DNA from: Deltaproteobacteria bacterium
Lineage (GTDB): Bacteria; Desulfobacterota; DSM-4660; Desulfatiglandales; Desulfatiglandaceae
Direction of reading: 5' to 3'
NCBI GenBank assembly: GCA_019307815.1
Contig: JAFDIV010000002.1
Span: forward strand, 62,001 to 126,000
DNA length: 64,000 bases
Positions 17,499 to 29,991 of the stretch are shown here, piece by piece. Each line of letters starts with the position of its first letter. The first letter of the stretch is position 1. The notes beneath the pieces were generated by a model. It was not told the DNA's origin. It was given only the letters and a program-made list of their open reading frames with translations, and did no database searches. The position numbers were made by a program, and so were the translations under genes.

Positions 17499-19208
17499 CT
17501 AATACATGTTGATCATCGGGATTTTGACATTGCGATCTCTGGCCACCTGTATTGCCCTCTCATAACCTGCATCAGCGTGGCGAAAGATACCGGTGCAGGG
17601 GTCATTTCTTAAGACTGTTGTGACCCTTTGCTCCCCTTCTCTGGTACCATCTGCCACGGTCACCTGGCCGGCATGCAGGGCATAACCAATGCCTACTCCC
17701 CCTCCATCGTGAAAAGAGACCCAACTGGCTCCTGAGGCCACATTGACCATGCAATTGAGCAGGGCCCAGTCTGCCACCACATCAGAACCATCCTTCATGG
17801 CCTCGGTTTCTCTGTAGGGGGATGCAACAGATCCACAGTCAAGGTGGTCTCTACCTATAACTATTGGTGCCGATACCTGGCCCGAGGCCACCAGGTCATT
17901 AAAGATTTTCCCAGCCTTATCCCTCTCACCATAGCCCAGCCAGCATATGCGGGCTGGAAGTCCCATGTGAGCAACCTTTTCACCGGCCAACTGCAGCCAG
18001 CGTACCATCCTCTTCTTATAAGGGAATGCCTCAATGAGGGCCTGGTCAGTGACAGAGATGTCATTGGGATCCCCTGAAAGGGCGGCCCACCGGAAAGGTC
18101 CCTCCCCTTCACAAAAGAGCCCTCGTATATAGGCAGGGACAAACCCGGGATAGTCCATGGCGTTTTTTACACCACCCCTAAGGGCCTGGGCCCGAAGGTT
18201 GTTTCCGTAATCAAAGGCAACGGCTCCCCTGTCCTTCATTTCCAAAATGGCCCGGCAATGAATGGCCATGGATTGAATGGCCATGCTCATATATTTTTTG
18301 GGATCTTGTTTTCTCAGCCTTAATGCCTCTTCATAGGGGATTCCTGATGGCACGTAACCGTTCAATTCGTCATGAGCGCTTGTCTGGTCTGTGACCACAT
18401 CAGGGATGAAGCCCTTTTTGACCATCTCTGGTAATACTTCTGCGGCATTGCCTAGGATACCTATTGACAGGGGCCTCTTTTCTTGGGCCGCTTCTCTGGC
18501 CAACGCAATCGCCGTATCAAGGTCTTCTTCCATCCTGTCAAGGTAACGGGTATCGAGCCTTCGTTGAATCCTTTCCCTGTCAACCTCAACACAAAGGATG
18601 ACGCCTCCGTTCATGGTAACGGCCAGTGGTTGGGCCCCTCCCATACCTCCCAAACCTCCGGTAACCACGATGCGGCCTCTTAAATCGCCGTCAAAGTGTT
18701 TCTCTGCAAGGGCAGCAAAGGTCTCGTAGGTCCCCTGTAGAATCCCTTGGGTGCCTATATAGATCCATGAACCCGCTGTCATCTGCCCGTACATTATAAG
18801 GCCCTTTTTATCCAGCTCGTGAAAGGTTTCCCAGTTGGCCCAGTGAGGGACTATGTTGGAATTGGCAATAAGAACCCTAGGGGCAGTAGAGGATGTCTTA
18901 AGGATGCCCACAGGCTTGCCTGACTGGATAAGCAATGTCTCGTCGTTTTCCAGGTCCAACAGGGACCTTATGATTGCATCAAAGCAGTTCCAGTTGCGGG
19001 CTGCCTTTCCTGCACCCCCATAGACGATCAACTCGTCAGGTTTCTCACCGGTATCTGGATCAAGATTATTACAAAGCATCCTTAGGGCAGCCTCTTGATG
19101 CCATCCCTTGCAATGCAATTCTGTACCCCGAGGGGCTCGCACCAGCCGGGGTTTGCCACATCCTATCTTGAGATCTTTGATCAATTTTTCTCTAGCCAAT
19201 TCGCCCAT
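17499..19208 (-). CDS. hutU: Urocanate hydratase
   Basis: Converts urocanate to 4-imidazolone-5-propionate with tightly bound NAD as electrophile; 569 residues, usual length. The NAD-binding glycine-rich motif is [13 protein letters not shown] near residue 175, and the conserved active-site segment [18 protein letters not shown] is near residue 450. An AAAGGAGG ribosome site lies about 9 bp before the start. It is separated from hutH by 292 bp, a gap that holds no gene but could contain a second promoter. Confidence 0.96.
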   Translation of the reverse strand: MGELAREKLIKDLKIGCGKPRLVRAPRGTELHCKGWHQEAALRMLCNNLDPDTGEKPDELIVYGGAGKAARNWNCFDAIIRSLLDLENDETLLIQSGKPVGILKTSSTAPRVLIANSNIVPHWANWETFHELDKKGLIMYGQMTAGSWIYIGTQGILQGTYETFAALAEKHFDGDLRGRIVVTGGLGGMGGAQPLAVTMNGGVILCVEVDRERIQRRLDTRYLDRMEEDLDTAIALAREAAQEKRPLSIGILGNAAEVLPEMVKKGFIPDVVTDQTSAHDELNGYVPSGIPYEEALRLRKQDPKKYMSMAIQSMAIHCRAILEMKDRGAVAFDYGNNLRAQALRGGVKNAMDYPGFVPAYIRGLFCEGEGPFRWAALSGDPNDISVTDQALIEAFPYKKRMVRWLQLAGEKVAHMGLPARICWLGYGERDKAGKIFNDLVASGQVSAPIVIGRDHLDCGSVASPYRETEAMKDGSDVVADWALLNCMVNVASGASWVSFHDGGGVGIGYALHAGQVTVADGTREGEQRVTTVLRNDPCTGIFRHADAGYERAIQVARDRNVKIPMINMY

Positions 19209-19500
19209 TGTTTGGCCTCCTTTGAAATTGGTTTGTTATGCTCCTAATTAAAGTCAGGTGTATTGGAATTCCGCAATAATGGCTCCTGAAAAAATGGAAA
19301 TTTGACATAATATAGATTCTTTTTTGATCCAGTTCAATGCTGTTAAGAAAGATCCCCTTTAATTACTCCCGCAAAGGAAGGGGCTTCATCGTGCGTGTAA
19401 AGCAGATGTTTGCCCCCACAAATGCCCATAATATCAATGGATTGTAGAGTCTTTCAGGATTTGGTTAAAGAAGGAAAGGGCCTTGCCATCTGCACATTTT

Positions 19501-21030
19501 TCAGTTTAGTTTCCCTACCACACTTTCCACCCTTTCCAAGAGCCTCCCGCTTTTTATTATTTGTACCATCTTCTGGATATCCGTGGACAAAATCCTGTCC
19601 CTTTCCAAACGGGGGACCTCCTCCCTTATGAACCTGTAGGCGGCGAGGGTTCCTTCTCCTGGTTTCATGTTTGTAAAAAGGTCCATGGCCTGTGCAGCGC
19701 ACAGGAGCTCTATTGCAATGACCTGTTCTGCATTTTTCACCACATCTCTGCATTTCCTTGCGGAGGTGGTACCAAAAGAGACATGATCCTCCTTGTTGGC
19801 AGATGTGGGGATGGAGTCCACGCAGGCAGGATGGCAGAGGACCTTGTTTTCGGATACAAGGGAGGCGGCGGTGTATTGTGCTATCATGAAGCCGGAGTTT
19901 AGACCGCCATCATCGACCAGGAATGCGGGAAGACCGCTTAAGTGGGGGTTTACGAGCCTCTCAATGCGGCGTTCCGAGATATTGGCCAGTTCAGCCACAG
20001 CCATGCACATGCTATCCATGGTCAGTGCTATGGGCTGGCCATGGAAGTTTCCGCCAAGTAGGAATTTTTCCATGTCAGAGAAGACCAGGGGATTGTTTGT
20101 GGAGGAATTCATCTCTGTCTCCACAACCCCCTTTGCAAATTTTATAACATCTTTACTTGCCCCATGTACCTGGGGAGAGCACCGAAGGGTATAGGCATCC
20201 TGAATTCTCTTGCAGTCCTTGTGGGAGCTAATAATTTCACTATTTTTAGTGATCCTTTGCATATTGTCCGCAGATGCGGCCTGCCCAGGGTGGGGACGCA
20301 CATTATGAATCAAGGGGTCAAATTCGGTCCTGCTCCCCATTAACACCTCAAGGCTCAGTGCAGCAGCAATATCGGTTGTTTTTGCCAATCGTTCGGCATC
20401 ATAGGTGGCAAGGCCTGCTATGGCAGTCATGACTTGGGTGCCGTTTACAAGGGCCAGCCCTTCACCGGGGCCGAGGGTCAAGGGGGCCAAGCCTGCTTTT
20501 TTGAGGGCCTCTTCGCCGGGAATCCTTTGGCCATCTACAAATGCCTCTCCCAGGCCTATCAATACAAGAGAAAGATGCGCCAATGGGGCCAGATCGCCGC
20601 TCGCACCCACAGAGCCCTTCTCAGGGATTACAGGGCATATATTACTATTTAGTAATGATACGAGGTGCTGAACGGTCTCAGGTCTTATCCCCGAGTTGCC
20701 TCTTGCAAAGTCCTTAATGCGCAATGCCATTGTGGCCCGGACCGTTTCTTCGTCCATAGGCTGGCCAACACCTGCGGAATGACTCATCAGAACATTTTTC
20801 TGAAGCTGTTTCGTGTCTTCCTTGGATATGACCACATCACTAAGGGCCCCGAACCCTGTGGTTATGCCGTAGATGACCCTCCCTTCTTCCACCCATCTTT
20901 CTATGAGCCTTCTTGATTCCTTGATCCTGTGTATTGAATCATCAGACACCCTGACCCTGGCATGTTCCCTTGCTATTGAGACAAGGTCACCCAATGTCAT
21001 TCCATCAAACCCTAGCACTACTTCTTTCAT
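19501..21030 (-). CDS. hutH: Histidine ammonia-lyase
   Basis: Deaminates L-histidine to urocanate; 509 residues, usual length. The Ala-Ser-Gly triplet that forms the MIO electrophile is in SVGASGDLAPLAH near residue 143. Other conserved parts are TTGFGAL near residue 60, QDAYTLRCSPQVHG near residue 280 and a QE-like region in the C-terminal half. A GGGAGG ribosome site lies 8 bp before ATG. It is the first gene of the minus-strand hut cluster; no hutC-type regulator is adjacent. Confidence 0.96.
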   Translation of the reverse strand: MKEVVLGFDGMTLGDLVSIAREHARVRVSDDSIHRIKESRRLIERWVEEGRVIYGITTGFGALSDVVISKEDTKQLQKNVLMSHSAGVGQPMDEETVRATMALRIKDFARGNSGIRPETVQHLVSLLNSNICPVIPEKGSVGASGDLAPLAHLSLVLIGLGEAFVDGQRIPGEEALKKAGLAPLTLGPGEGLALVNGTQVMTAIAGLATYDAERLAKTTDIAAALSLEVLMGSRTEFDPLIHNVRPHPGQAASADNMQRITKNSEIISSHKDCKRIQDAYTLRCSPQVHGASKDVIKFAKGVVETEMNSSTNNPLVFSDMEKFLLGGNFHGQPIALTMDSMCMAVAELANISERRIERLVNPHLSGLPAFLVDDGGLNSGFMIAQYTAASLVSENKVLCHPACVDSIPTSANKEDHVSFGTTSARKCRDVVKNAEQVIAIELLCAAQAMDLFTNMKPGEGTLAAYRFIREEVPRLERDRILSTDIQKMVQIIKSGRLLERVESVVGKLN

Positions 21031-21310
21031 CTTGTGCCTCCCTTGGAATCGCCTCCTTGGAGCTTCCTGCTATATTTCGCAATATATACACGATGCACAC
21101 TGCAAAATCGCTCGACTCTTATAGCTTAATGCCAATAAATAAGCAAATGTCTTACGAGCAATTTTTGGCATAATCCTGGGATAAAAATCGTTTGATATTC
21201 ATCGGGACATGTGGTATGAGCACCTACTGGGTATGGAGTGTTTTTCTTTAAAAAATTACGCACTTTAGCCTTAGCTGGGGGCGAAATCTCAAGGAAAGGA
21301 GAGAGGTGAT

Positions 21311-22219
21311 ATGGCAGCAAAATTGATTAAAGGTACTGAGATTCGTGAAGAAATCCTTGCAGAGATCAAGGAAGAGGTGGAAAAAATCAAGGCCGAACAT
21401 GGAGTAGTCCCGGGATTGGTTACCATTTTGGTGGGGGAAAATCCTGCCTCCGTATCCTATGTGACAGCCAAGATTCGCACTGCAAAGAGCCTAGGATTCA
21501 AGGAGGTTCAGGATAATCAGTCAGAGGATATCTCCGAAGAGGATTTGCTGGCCTTGATCGACAAGTATAACAAGGACGATACGATCCACGGGATACTGGT
21601 TCAGCTTCCTCTTCCCAAGCATATCAATGAGAAGAAGGTATTGAATGCTATTGACCCAGACAAAGACGTGGATGGATTTCATCCGGTCAATGTGGGGAGA
21701 CTCATGATCGGTGGGTCAGAGGTCAAATTTCCGCCTTGTACGCCTGCAGGAATCCAAGAGATGATCGTAAGGGCTGGTGTTCAGACCGAGGGGGCTGAGG
21801 TGGTGGTAGTAGGCCGTTCTAACATCGTGGGAAAGCCCATTGCAGTAATGATGATGCAAAAGGGCCCCGGTGCTAATGCCACTGTAACGGTGGTTCATAC
21901 TAGGACAAAAGATCTGGCGGCCCACTGTAAAAGGGCTGACATCCTGATTGTGGCAGCCGGCGTCCCTGGCCTGGTAAAGCCTGAATGGATCAAACCAGGG
22001 GCGTGTGTCATTGATGTGGGCGTAAACCGGGTAGGAGAGAAGATCAGCGAGAAGACGGGCAAGAAGGTGGCCATTCTCAAAGGTGACGTGGACTTTGACG
22101 CGGCCAAGGAGATTGCCGGCTGGATTACGCCAGTGCCGGGCGGCGTTGGTCCCATGACCATCACCATGCTCATGAAAAATACCCTTAACTCCCTGAAATT
22201 TCGCCTGGGAATTGCCTAG
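21311..22219 (+). CDS. folD: Bifunctional methylene-THF dehydrogenase / methenyl-THF cyclohydrolase
   Basis: Interconverts 5,10-methylene-, 5,10-methenyl- and 10-formyl-THF; 302 residues, usual length. The catalytic Lys lies in SYVTAKIRTAK near residue 56, the folate motif is GILVQLPLPKH, and the NADP site is VVGRSNIVGKP near residue 165, with the PVPGGVGPMT signature near the end. A GGAGAGAGG ribosome site is present. It stands opposite the hut operon, whose cyclodeaminase makes methenyl-THF, and belongs to the same C1 pathway as the MetV and MetF genes 25 kb downstream. A strong terminator follows. Confidence 0.96.
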   Translation: MAAKLIKGTEIREEILAEIKEEVEKIKAEHGVVPGLVTILVGENPASVSYVTAKIRTAKSLGFKEVQDNQSEDISEEDLLALIDKYNKDDTIHGILVQLPLPKHINEKKVLNAIDPDKDVDGFHPVNVGRLMIGGSEVKFPPCTPAGIQEMIVRAGVQTEGAEVVVVGRSNIVGKPIAVMMMQKGPGANATVTVVHTRTKDLAAHCKRADILIVAAGVPGLVKPEWIKPGACVIDVGVNRVGEKISEKTGKKVAILKGDVDFDAAKEIAGWITPVPGGVGPMTITMLMKNTLNSLKFRLGIA

Positions 22220-22244
22220 GAAATCCACATAATTAAAGTAAAAT

Positions 22245-22295
22245 AGCCCCGGCCAGGCAATAAGGTATGTGTACGTGACTGCCGGGGCTTTTTTA
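22245..22295 (+). terminator. Rho-independent terminator after folD
   Basis: AGCCCCGGC pairs with GCCGGGGCT over 9 bp around a long loop (itself containing short pairing) and is followed by TTTTT. Confidence 0.8.
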
Positions 22296-22379
22296 TGGGG
22301 CCATGGAGTGGGCCAGATACGGGTACATTGACAGGAGGAAAGGTTTTGGATAACAAAGGTAAAGGGGGTATAATAATCA

Positions 22380-22421
22380 TTTACTGTTCACCGTTTGCCG
22401 TTTACTGTTGGCCGTTGACGG
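22380..22421. repeat. Six tandem heptamers upstream of purA
   Basis: The stretch divides exactly into TTTACTG, TTCACCG, TTTGCCG, TTTACTG, TTGGCCG and TTGACGG, a heptanucleotide array of consensus TTYRCCG. It lies 45 bp before the purA start. Confidence 0.6.
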
Positions 22422-22426
22422 GTTAG

Positions 22427-23761
<1,335 letters not shown>

Positions 23762-23863
23762 AGGAGGCTTAGGGTAGGAGGGAGGACGCTAAATTTGGAA
23801 TATCTTGTTCCCCTGCCCTATCAAAGACATTATTAAGTGCTTTTGAGGGATTATTGAGCAGCA

Positions 23864-25747
23864 ATGGCCACTGTTTACGAAAAACAATATGATGTGATTG
23901 TGGTGGGAGGTGGGCATGCAGGCTGTGAGGCGGCCCTTGCAGCGGCCAGGATGGGTCACCCTACACTGCTCCTGACCATCAATCTCGACCACATCGCAGC
24001 AATGAGCTGCAATCCGGCCATCGGAGGGCTTGCAAAAGGTCATCTGGTCAAGGAGATTGATGCCCTAGGCGGTGAGATGGCCAAAAACGCTGATGCCACT
24101 GGGATTCAATTCCGCCGTCTAAACACCCGCAAGGGCCTGGCTGTTCAGGGCTCACGGTCCCAGAACGATATGGACCTCTACCGAAAACGGATGAAGTCCA
24201 TCCTGGAAAAACAGGATAACCTGGATATCCGCCAGGCCATGGTGGAGCGCCTCCTCATACGGGACGGCAAGGTCTATGGTGTTGAGACCCAGATCCATGA
24301 ACAATTCCTTTCCAAGACCGTGATCCTTACCACAGGCACCTTTATGCGGGGCCTTATACATGTTGGGCTTGATCACTTTCCGGCGGGAAGGATGGGGGAT
24401 CCCCCTTCAAATCAGTTGTCCAAGCAGTGGACTGAACTCGGTTTTGACGTGGGACGCCTCAAGACCGGTACTACGCCTAGAGTCAACGGACGGACCATTG
24501 ATTTCAGTTCCTTGGAAGTGCAGCATGGCGATGAGAAACCGAGGCCCTTTTCATTTTCCACAACAGAGATCCCTTTGCCGCAGGTTCCTTGCTATATTAC
24601 TTACACTAATGATAGGACCCATGACATTATCAAGGGTGGCCTTGACCGATCGCCTCTTTACAGCGGCGTTATAAAGGGTACCGGTGCAAGATACTGTCCC
24701 TCTATAGAGGACAAGGTTGTGCGGTTTGCAGAGAAGCCCAGGCACCAAATCTTTTTGGAACCGCAGGGGCTTGACACAGTGGAAATTTATCCCAATGGGC
24801 TTGCCACGAGCTTGCCCATTGATATCCAGATCAAGATGGTTCGCTCAATACCAGGACTTGAGCGGGCTGAGATATTGAGGCCAGGCTACGCCATAGAATA
24901 CGACTATGTAAATCCCATTGAGCTCAAGCCTTCCTTGGAGACCAAGCGGGTTGAAGGCCTTTTCCATGCGGGCCAGATAAATGGTACATCGGGGTACGAG
25001 GAAGCAGCTGCCCAGGGTCTTATTGCCGGAATCAATGCGGTGATGAAGGTGAGAGGGGAAGATCCTCTTATCCTCGGTCGCGCCCAGGCATACATAGGCG
25101 TATTGATAGATGACCTAGTTACCAAGGGGACCAATGAGCCATACCGGATGTTTACCTCCAGAGCGGAGTATCGACTCCTATTGAGAGAAGACAATGCGGA
25201 TTTCAGGCTGAGGGATATAGGCTATGAGCTTGGCCTTGTTTCTAATGAAGAGTATCTCAGATTTTGCCGCAAGCGCAATCTAGTGGAAGAACTGATGGCT
25301 AGGCTAAAGGAAATTAAGGTAAGGCCTACGCCAGGCGTTCAGGATAGGCTCCATTCATTGGGCTCTTCACCTATCAAGAATGTGACAACATTGGAACAGT
25401 TGCTTAGGAGAAACGAGATATTCTATGAGCACCTTCAGCTTTTTGATCCTGATCTGCCGCATGTGGAGGAACAGGTTGCAGAAGAAGTGGAAACCCGGAT
25501 AAAGTACGAGGGATATATTAAGCGCCAAGAGAGGCATGTGGAGAAGATGAGGCACATGGAGTCTGTACATATCCCTAGTAGTGTTGATTATTACAAGGTT
25601 CATGGGCTTTCAACAGAGGTGAGGCAGAAGCTGGATCAGATAAGGCCAGTATCCCTTGGGCAGGCATCTCGTATCTCTGGAGTGACACCGGCAGCTATTA
25701 TGGCCCTCCAGGTTCACTTGAAGAAGATGGAGACAATGGCGGCATAG
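23864..25747 (+). CDS. mnmG: tRNA uridine-5-carboxymethylaminomethyl modification enzyme MnmG
   Basis: FAD-dependent partner of MnmE in making cmnm5U34 in tRNA anticodons; 627 residues, the usual length. The FAD motif [19 protein letters not shown] is near residue 12, followed by MSCNPAIGG and the conserved [11 protein letters not shown] segment near residue 150. The C-terminal helical domain (from about residue 550) has the family [15 protein letters not shown] motif. No mnmE is nearby. It seems to be an ordinary housekeeping gene, probably transcribed with or after purA. Confidence 0.97.
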   Translation: MATVYEKQYDVIVVGGGHAGCEAALAAARMGHPTLLLTINLDHIAAMSCNPAIGGLAKGHLVKEIDALGGEMAKNADATGIQFRRLNTRKGLAVQGSRSQNDMDLYRKRMKSILEKQDNLDIRQAMVERLLIRDGKVYGVETQIHEQFLSKTVILTTGTFMRGLIHVGLDHFPAGRMGDPPSNQLSKQWTELGFDVGRLKTGTTPRVNGRTIDFSSLEVQHGDEKPRPFSFSTTEIPLPQVPCYITYTNDRTHDIIKGGLDRSPLYSGVIKGTGARYCPSIEDKVVRFAEKPRHQIFLEPQGLDTVEIYPNGLATSLPIDIQIKMVRSIPGLERAEILRPGYAIEYDYVNPIELKPSLETKRVEGLFHAGQINGTSGYEEAAAQGLIAGINAVMKVRGEDPLILGRAQAYIGVLIDDLVTKGTNEPYRMFTSRAEYRLLLREDNADFRLRDIGYELGLVSNEEYLRFCRKRNLVEELMARLKEIKVRPTPGVQDRLHSLGSSPIKNVTTLEQLLRRNEIFYEHLQLFDPDLPHVEEQVAEEVETRIKYEGYIKRQERHVEKMRHMESVHIPSSVDYYKVHGLSTEVRQKLDQIRPVSLGQASRISGVTPAAIMALQVHLKKMETMAA

Positions 25748-25833
25748 AAGGCGGAGGAATACTGGAATAATCCGATGCTGGAATGTTGGGGCGGTGTAGC
25801 GGTGGACTATAAAACCATCTTAGGACCCATAAG

Positions 25834-25862
25834 TTGACAACACTACTTTAAAGGTATATGTA
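25834..25862 (+). promoter_or_regulatory. Sigma-70-type promoter of the sdh operon
   Basis: TTGACA, a 17-bp spacer and TATGTA, located about 55 bp before the sdhC start. The -35 is perfect and the -10 matches four of six positions. Confidence 0.55.
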
Positions 25863-25917
25863 TTTAAGATTTGGACGGAAATCAAGATATCAGTAGCGTA
25901 AAAATACGGGGGAAAAG

Positions 25918-26559
25918 ATGAATTGGTTTTTGAGGACCTTTACGACTTCGATAGGGAAGAAGCTAGTGATGGCAGCAACGGGTCTTATTTTCTGTCTTTT
26001 TCTTTTTACACACCTTATTGGTAACCTGATGGTTTATAGGGGAGGGGACAGGCTTGTGGCCTACTCTGAGGGTTTGCATAGGCTGGGTTTGATAATCAAC
26101 GTAGCAGAATGGGGTTTGGTGATTTTTGCGCTTTTTCATATATGCTTTGCGGGGGTACTTTTTTACGAAAATTGGCGTGCTAGGCCAGTAGGATATGTCA
26201 TGAAAAGGCGAGCTGGAGGCAGGACCTGGAGTTCAGCCACCATGCCTTACACAGGGCTTTATCTTCTTATCTTTGTGATCATCCATCTGATCAACTTCCA
26301 TTTTGCAAAGAGATCAGACCAGAGCATTTATCAAATAGTGGTACATACATTTTCCCATCCAGGATATGTGGCCTTTTATGTATTTTCCATGGTTGTAGCT
26401 GGGTTTCATGTGCGCCACGGTCTGTGGAGCGCATTTCAGACCTTAGGGCTAAACCATCCCAAGTATATGCCCTTTATCCGTAAGGCGAGCGTGGTCTTTG
26501 GCGTGATCGTAGGGGTGGGGTTTGGATCAATCCCTGTATACTTGCTCTCGTTGGTATAA
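25918..26559 (+). CDS. sdhC: Succinate dehydrogenase / fumarate reductase cytochrome b subunit
   Basis: A 213-residue membrane anchor of the B-type (one-subunit, dihaem) family seen in Bacillus, Wolinella and many sulfate reducers. About five membrane helices are visible. Histidines suited to ligate two b haems occur in [30 protein letters not shown] and [10 protein letters not shown]. It exchanges electrons with menaquinone at the inner membrane. The order C-A-B and the tight spacing (14 bp to sdhA) are typical. In a complete oxidiser the enzyme would oxidise succinate by reversed electron transport; direction cannot be decided from sequence. Confidence 0.92.
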   Translation: MNWFLRTFTTSIGKKLVMAATGLIFCLFLFTHLIGNLMVYRGGDRLVAYSEGLHRLGLIINVAEWGLVIFALFHICFAGVLFYENWRARPVGYVMKRRAGGRTWSSATMPYTGLYLLIFVIIHLINFHFAKRSDQSIYQIVVHTFSHPGYVAFYVFSMVVAGFHVRHGLWSAFQTLGLNHPKYMPFIRKASVVFGVIVGVGFGSIPVYLLSLV

Positions 26560-26573
26560 GGAGGGAGGCACTG

Positions 26574-28487
26574 ATGAAACTGGATCCCAAGGTACCTGCA
26601 GGCCCTATTGAGCAGAAGTGGGACAGGCATCGGTTTGAGCTTAAGCTGGTGAGCCCTGCTAATAAGAGGAAATTTCAGATTATTGTGGTGGGAACGGGCC
26701 TTGCCGGGGCCTCTGCCTCTGCTACCTTGGCCGAACTTGGCTACAATGTAAAGACCTTCTGTATCCAGGATACCCCGCGGCGTGCCCACAGCATAGCGGC
26801 CCAGGGAGGCATTAATGCGGCCAAGAACTATCCTGGGGACGGTGACAGCATCTGGCGTCTTTTTTACGATACCATCAAAGGCGGAGACTTTCGCTCCAGG
26901 GAGGCCAATGTATATCGGCTTGCCCAGATCAGCAACAATATTATTGATCAGTGTGTGGCCCAAGGGGTCCCATTTGCCAGGGAGTATGGGGGGTTGCTCG
27001 CAAATCGGTCCTTTGGTGGCGCCCAGGTATCTCGCACATTTTATGCGAGGGGGCAAACAGGGCAGCAATTATTGCTAGGCGCCTATTCAGCCATGATGAG
27101 GCAAGTGGCGGCTGGGAAGGTAACCATGTTCCCCCGAAGGGAAATGATGGATTTGGTAGTGGTGAATGGTTGTGCGAGGGGAATAATCGCCCGTAATCTG
27201 ATAACCGGTGAAATTGAGGCCCATGCGGCCCACGCCGTAGTGCTAGCTACCGGAGGTTATGGCAATGTGTATTTTCTATCAACGAATGGGATGAGCTCCA
27301 ATGTGAGCGCCATATGGAGGGCACATAAGCGGGGAGCTTTTTTTGCGAACCCCTCTTTTGTACAGATACATCCTACCTGTATACCAGTTCACGGGACCTA
27401 TCAGTCAAAGCTCACATTGATGAGTGAGAGTCTTCGAAATGATGGCCGTGTTTGGGTTCCCAAGAAACCTGGCGACAAGCGCCCGCCCAATGAGATCCCA
27501 GAAGATGAGCGTGACTATTATTTGGAGAGAAAATATCCAAGTTTTGGGAACCTGGTGCCAAGGGATGTGGCCTCCCGTGCTGCAAAGGAGCAATGTGATG
27601 CGGGGAAGGGTGTTGGGCCTACCGGCTATGCAGTATACCTGGATTTCAAGGATGCTATTGAAAGAGATGGTAAGGAGGTAATAGAGAAGAAATACGGAAA
27701 CTTATTTGAGATGTATGAACGAATCACGGGTGAAAACGCCTATGAAAGGCCCATGATGATTTATCCTGCTGTGCACTATGTAATGGGGGGCCTCTGGGTG
27801 GACTACAATCTCATGAGTACTATCCCGGGGCTGTTTGTACTTGGTGAGGCCAATTTTTCTGACCATGGGGCCAATCGTTTAGGGGCCAGCGCCCTGATGC
27901 AGGGATTGGCCGATGGGTATTTCATTATCCCTTATACCATTGGAGGTTATCTGGCTGGCTCCAGCTTGGATGATATTAATGAGAGCCATAAGGCCTTTGA
28001 AGAGGCTCAAAAAGAAGCGCATGAGCGAATCCAGAAACTCCTTTCCCTCAAAGGAAGGCGTACTGTGGATGACATTCACAGGGAGCTTGGTCACATTATG
28101 TGGGAATATTGTGGCATGGCAAGGAGTTATGAGGGGCTGGAGAAGGCAAAGCAACTGATTCCCGAGCTTCGGGAGACATTTTGGAAGGAGGCTATAGTCC
28201 CTGGGAATGGGAGACAGTTGAACCAGACTTTAGAAAGGGCAGGTCGGGTGGCGGACTTTCTAGAGTTTGCTGAACTTATGGTAGATGATGCCTATTCCAG
28301 GGAGGAGTCCTGTGGATGCCATTTCAATGTAAAGTATCAGACTGAAGATCATGAGGCCAAGAGGAATGATGAGACCTGTTGCTATGTCGGGGCCTGGGAG
28401 TACAGGGGTCCAGGCCAGCCTGAGACCCTACACAAAGAACCCCTTGAGTTTGAATACGTTGAGCTGATCCAGAGGAGCTACAAATGA
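26574..28487 (+). CDS. sdhA: Succinate dehydrogenase / fumarate reductase flavoprotein subunit
   Basis: A 637-residue flavoprotein with covalently bound FAD. The dinucleotide motif [19 protein letters not shown] is near residue 39, and the FAD-linking His is in [11 protein letters not shown] near residue 75. The active-site region includes [11 protein letters not shown] and the Arg/His residues around [12 protein letters not shown]. It carries an AAGGAGGGAGG ribosome site. The sdhB start overlaps its stop (ATGA), so subunits are coupled. Twin Arg export is not expected; it works on the cytoplasmic side of the membrane. Confidence 0.95.
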   Translation: MKLDPKVPAGPIEQKWDRHRFELKLVSPANKRKFQIIVVGTGLAGASASATLAELGYNVKTFCIQDTPRRAHSIAAQGGINAAKNYPGDGDSIWRLFYDTIKGGDFRSREANVYRLAQISNNIIDQCVAQGVPFAREYGGLLANRSFGGAQVSRTFYARGQTGQQLLLGAYSAMMRQVAAGKVTMFPRREMMDLVVVNGCARGIIARNLITGEIEAHAAHAVVLATGGYGNVYFLSTNGMSSNVSAIWRAHKRGAFFANPSFVQIHPTCIPVHGTYQSKLTLMSESLRNDGRVWVPKKPGDKRPPNEIPEDERDYYLERKYPSFGNLVPRDVASRAAKEQCDAGKGVGPTGYAVYLDFKDAIERDGKEVIEKKYGNLFEMYERITGENAYERPMMIYPAVHYVMGGLWVDYNLMSTIPGLFVLGEANFSDHGANRLGASALMQGLADGYFIIPYTIGGYLAGSSLDDINESHKAFEEAQKEAHERIQKLLSLKGRRTVDDIHRELGHIMWEYCGMARSYEGLEKAKQLIPELRETFWKEAIVPGNGRQLNQTLERAGRVADFLEFAELMVDDAYSREESCGCHFNVKYQTEDHEAKRNDETCCYVGAWEYRGPGQPETLHKEPLEFEYVELIQRSYK

Positions 28488-29248
28488 GCAAGACCATCAA
28501 CCTTACATTAAAGATCTGGCGCCAGGAGGGACCTGAGGCAAAAGGGCGACTGGAGACCTATGAGATGAAGGATGTCTCTACGGACATGTCTTTTTTGGAG
28601 ATGTTGGATGTGCTCAATGAGAGGCTTACACTGGGGGGCAAGGAACCTGTTGCCTTTGATCACGATTGCCGCGAGGGTATATGTGGGGCCTGTGGAGCGG
28701 TTGTAAACGGTATTGCCCATGGGCCCATGAAGGCCACCACCTTGTGCCAACTTCATATGAGGCATTTTAAGGACGGTGATACGGTGGTGGTGGAGCCGTT
28801 CCGTGCGCGGCCCTTTAAGGTGATAAAAGATCTGGTGGTGGACCGAAGTGCCTTTGATAAGATAATACAAGCGGGCGGGTATATTTCGGTAAATACGGGC
28901 CAGGCGCCCGAGGCCAATACGATCCCCGTGCCCCCGCACAAGGTGGAGATGGCCATGGATGCGGCTGCCTGCATTGGCTGTGGCGCATGTGTGGCAGCGT
29001 GCCCCAATGCCTCTGCCATGCTGTTTGTGGGTGCCAAGATCTCACACTTGGCCCTGCTGCCCCAGGGGAGGCCCGAAGCGGCCAAAAGGGCCTTAAATAT
29101 GCTCAGAACCATGGATGAACTGGGCTTTGGGAATTGCAGCAACGAGACAGAATGTGAGGCAGTTTGCCCCAAAGAGATTTCCATTACCAACATTGCAAGG
29201 TTTAACCGCGAATTTATTAAGGCAAGCTTTGGGTCACAGGAGGAGTAA
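28484..29248 (+). CDS. sdhB: Succinate dehydrogenase / fumarate reductase iron-sulfur subunit
   Basis: A 254-residue electron-transfer subunit. The [2Fe-2S] ligands are in [15 protein letters not shown] with CQLHM further on; the first [4Fe-4S] set is [15 protein letters not shown] near residue 165; the third centre uses [15 protein letters not shown] near the C-terminus. It connects the FAD of SdhA to the haems of SdhC. All expected cysteines are present. It overlaps sdhA by four bases. Confidence 0.95.
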   Translation: MSKTINLTLKIWRQEGPEAKGRLETYEMKDVSTDMSFLEMLDVLNERLTLGGKEPVAFDHDCREGICGACGAVVNGIAHGPMKATTLCQLHMRHFKDGDTVVVEPFRARPFKVIKDLVVDRSAFDKIIQAGGYISVNTGQAPEANTIPVPPHKVEMAMDAAACIGCGACVAACPNASAMLFVGAKISHLALLPQGRPEAAKRALNMLRTMDELGFGNCSNETECEAVCPKEISITNIARFNREFIKASFGSQEE

Positions 29249-29291
29249 CCCCTTCCTATATCTGCCTGAGAGCTTTTCCTTCATTTTTTGC

Positions 29292-29320
29292 TTGACAGGC
29301 ATCCTCAATTTTTTTATACA
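29292..29320 (+). promoter_or_regulatory. Promoter of the rsbRD-like/dsrMKJOP operon
   Basis: A perfect TTGACA, a 17-bp spacer and TATACA lie in the 172-bp gap after sdhB. The next start codon is about 100 bp downstream, so a leader of about 95 nt is expected. Confidence 0.65.
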
Positions 29321-29420
29321 GCCACTTCAACAGCTTTTAGCCATTATTCAAGGAATTTGATTAGTTAAGGGCCCTTTCTAAAAGGAATACGGGGCTCAAT
29401 TTTACGGTGGGCATAACAAC

Positions 29421-29948
29421 ATGAGTCTCGAACAGTTCCTTATAGAACAGAAGGGCTCCATTTTGGGCCGATGGTTGGATACGCTCTTTGATGTATACCC
29501 AGAAGGGTCGCACGGCTTCTTGAGAAAGGCAAAAGAGCGTTTCTCAAACCCAGTGGGCTATACCCTGACCAAAGAGCTGGAAGTGCTCTATACAGAGATC
29601 CCAAAAGAAGGGATAAGCGAGAAGGCCCTCACATGTCTGAACAATATTTTGAGAATTCGTGCGGTTCAAGATCTTAAGCCATCGGAGGCATTAAGCTTTA
29701 TATTCGACTTAAAGACCATTGTTCGAGACGAGCTTAGGAAGAAAAAACCTGGCAATGGTGCGCAACTGGAACTGGTAGGGCTTGAGAAGAAGATCGATGA
29801 GATAGGCCTGGAGGCCTTTGATATCTATAGCAATTGTAAGAAGAAGATCTATGATCTTAGGGTCAATGAAATCAAAAGGCAGGTATCCAGGTTGATGGAA
29901 CGGGCAAACCTTGTTTGTGAGATCCCTGATGTGAGTGAGGATCTTTAG
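29421..29948 (+). CDS. RsbRD N-terminal domain protein preceding dsrM
   Basis: A 175-residue, mostly helical soluble protein. It starts MSLEQFLIEQKGSILGRWLD, a form typical of the RsbT co-antagonist RsbRD N-terminal (globin-like sensor) family. It is followed 44 bp later by dsrM, and small proteins of this family are often found just before dsrM in sulfate reducers. No STAS domain follows, so it is not a full stressosome protein. It may sense something about the complex or help its assembly; the function is not established. It contains two cysteines but no cluster motif. Confidence 0.75.
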   Translation: MSLEQFLIEQKGSILGRWLDTLFDVYPEGSHGFLRKAKERFSNPVGYTLTKELEVLYTEIPKEGISEKALTCLNNILRIRAVQDLKPSEALSFIFDLKTIVRDELRKKKPGNGAQLELVGLEKKIDEIGLEAFDIYSNCKKKIYDLRVNEIKRQVSRLMERANLVCEIPDVSEDL

Positions 29949-29991
29949 AGACGAAAACGGGAACAGGTTCTTTAAAGTGAGGTAAGGATTT

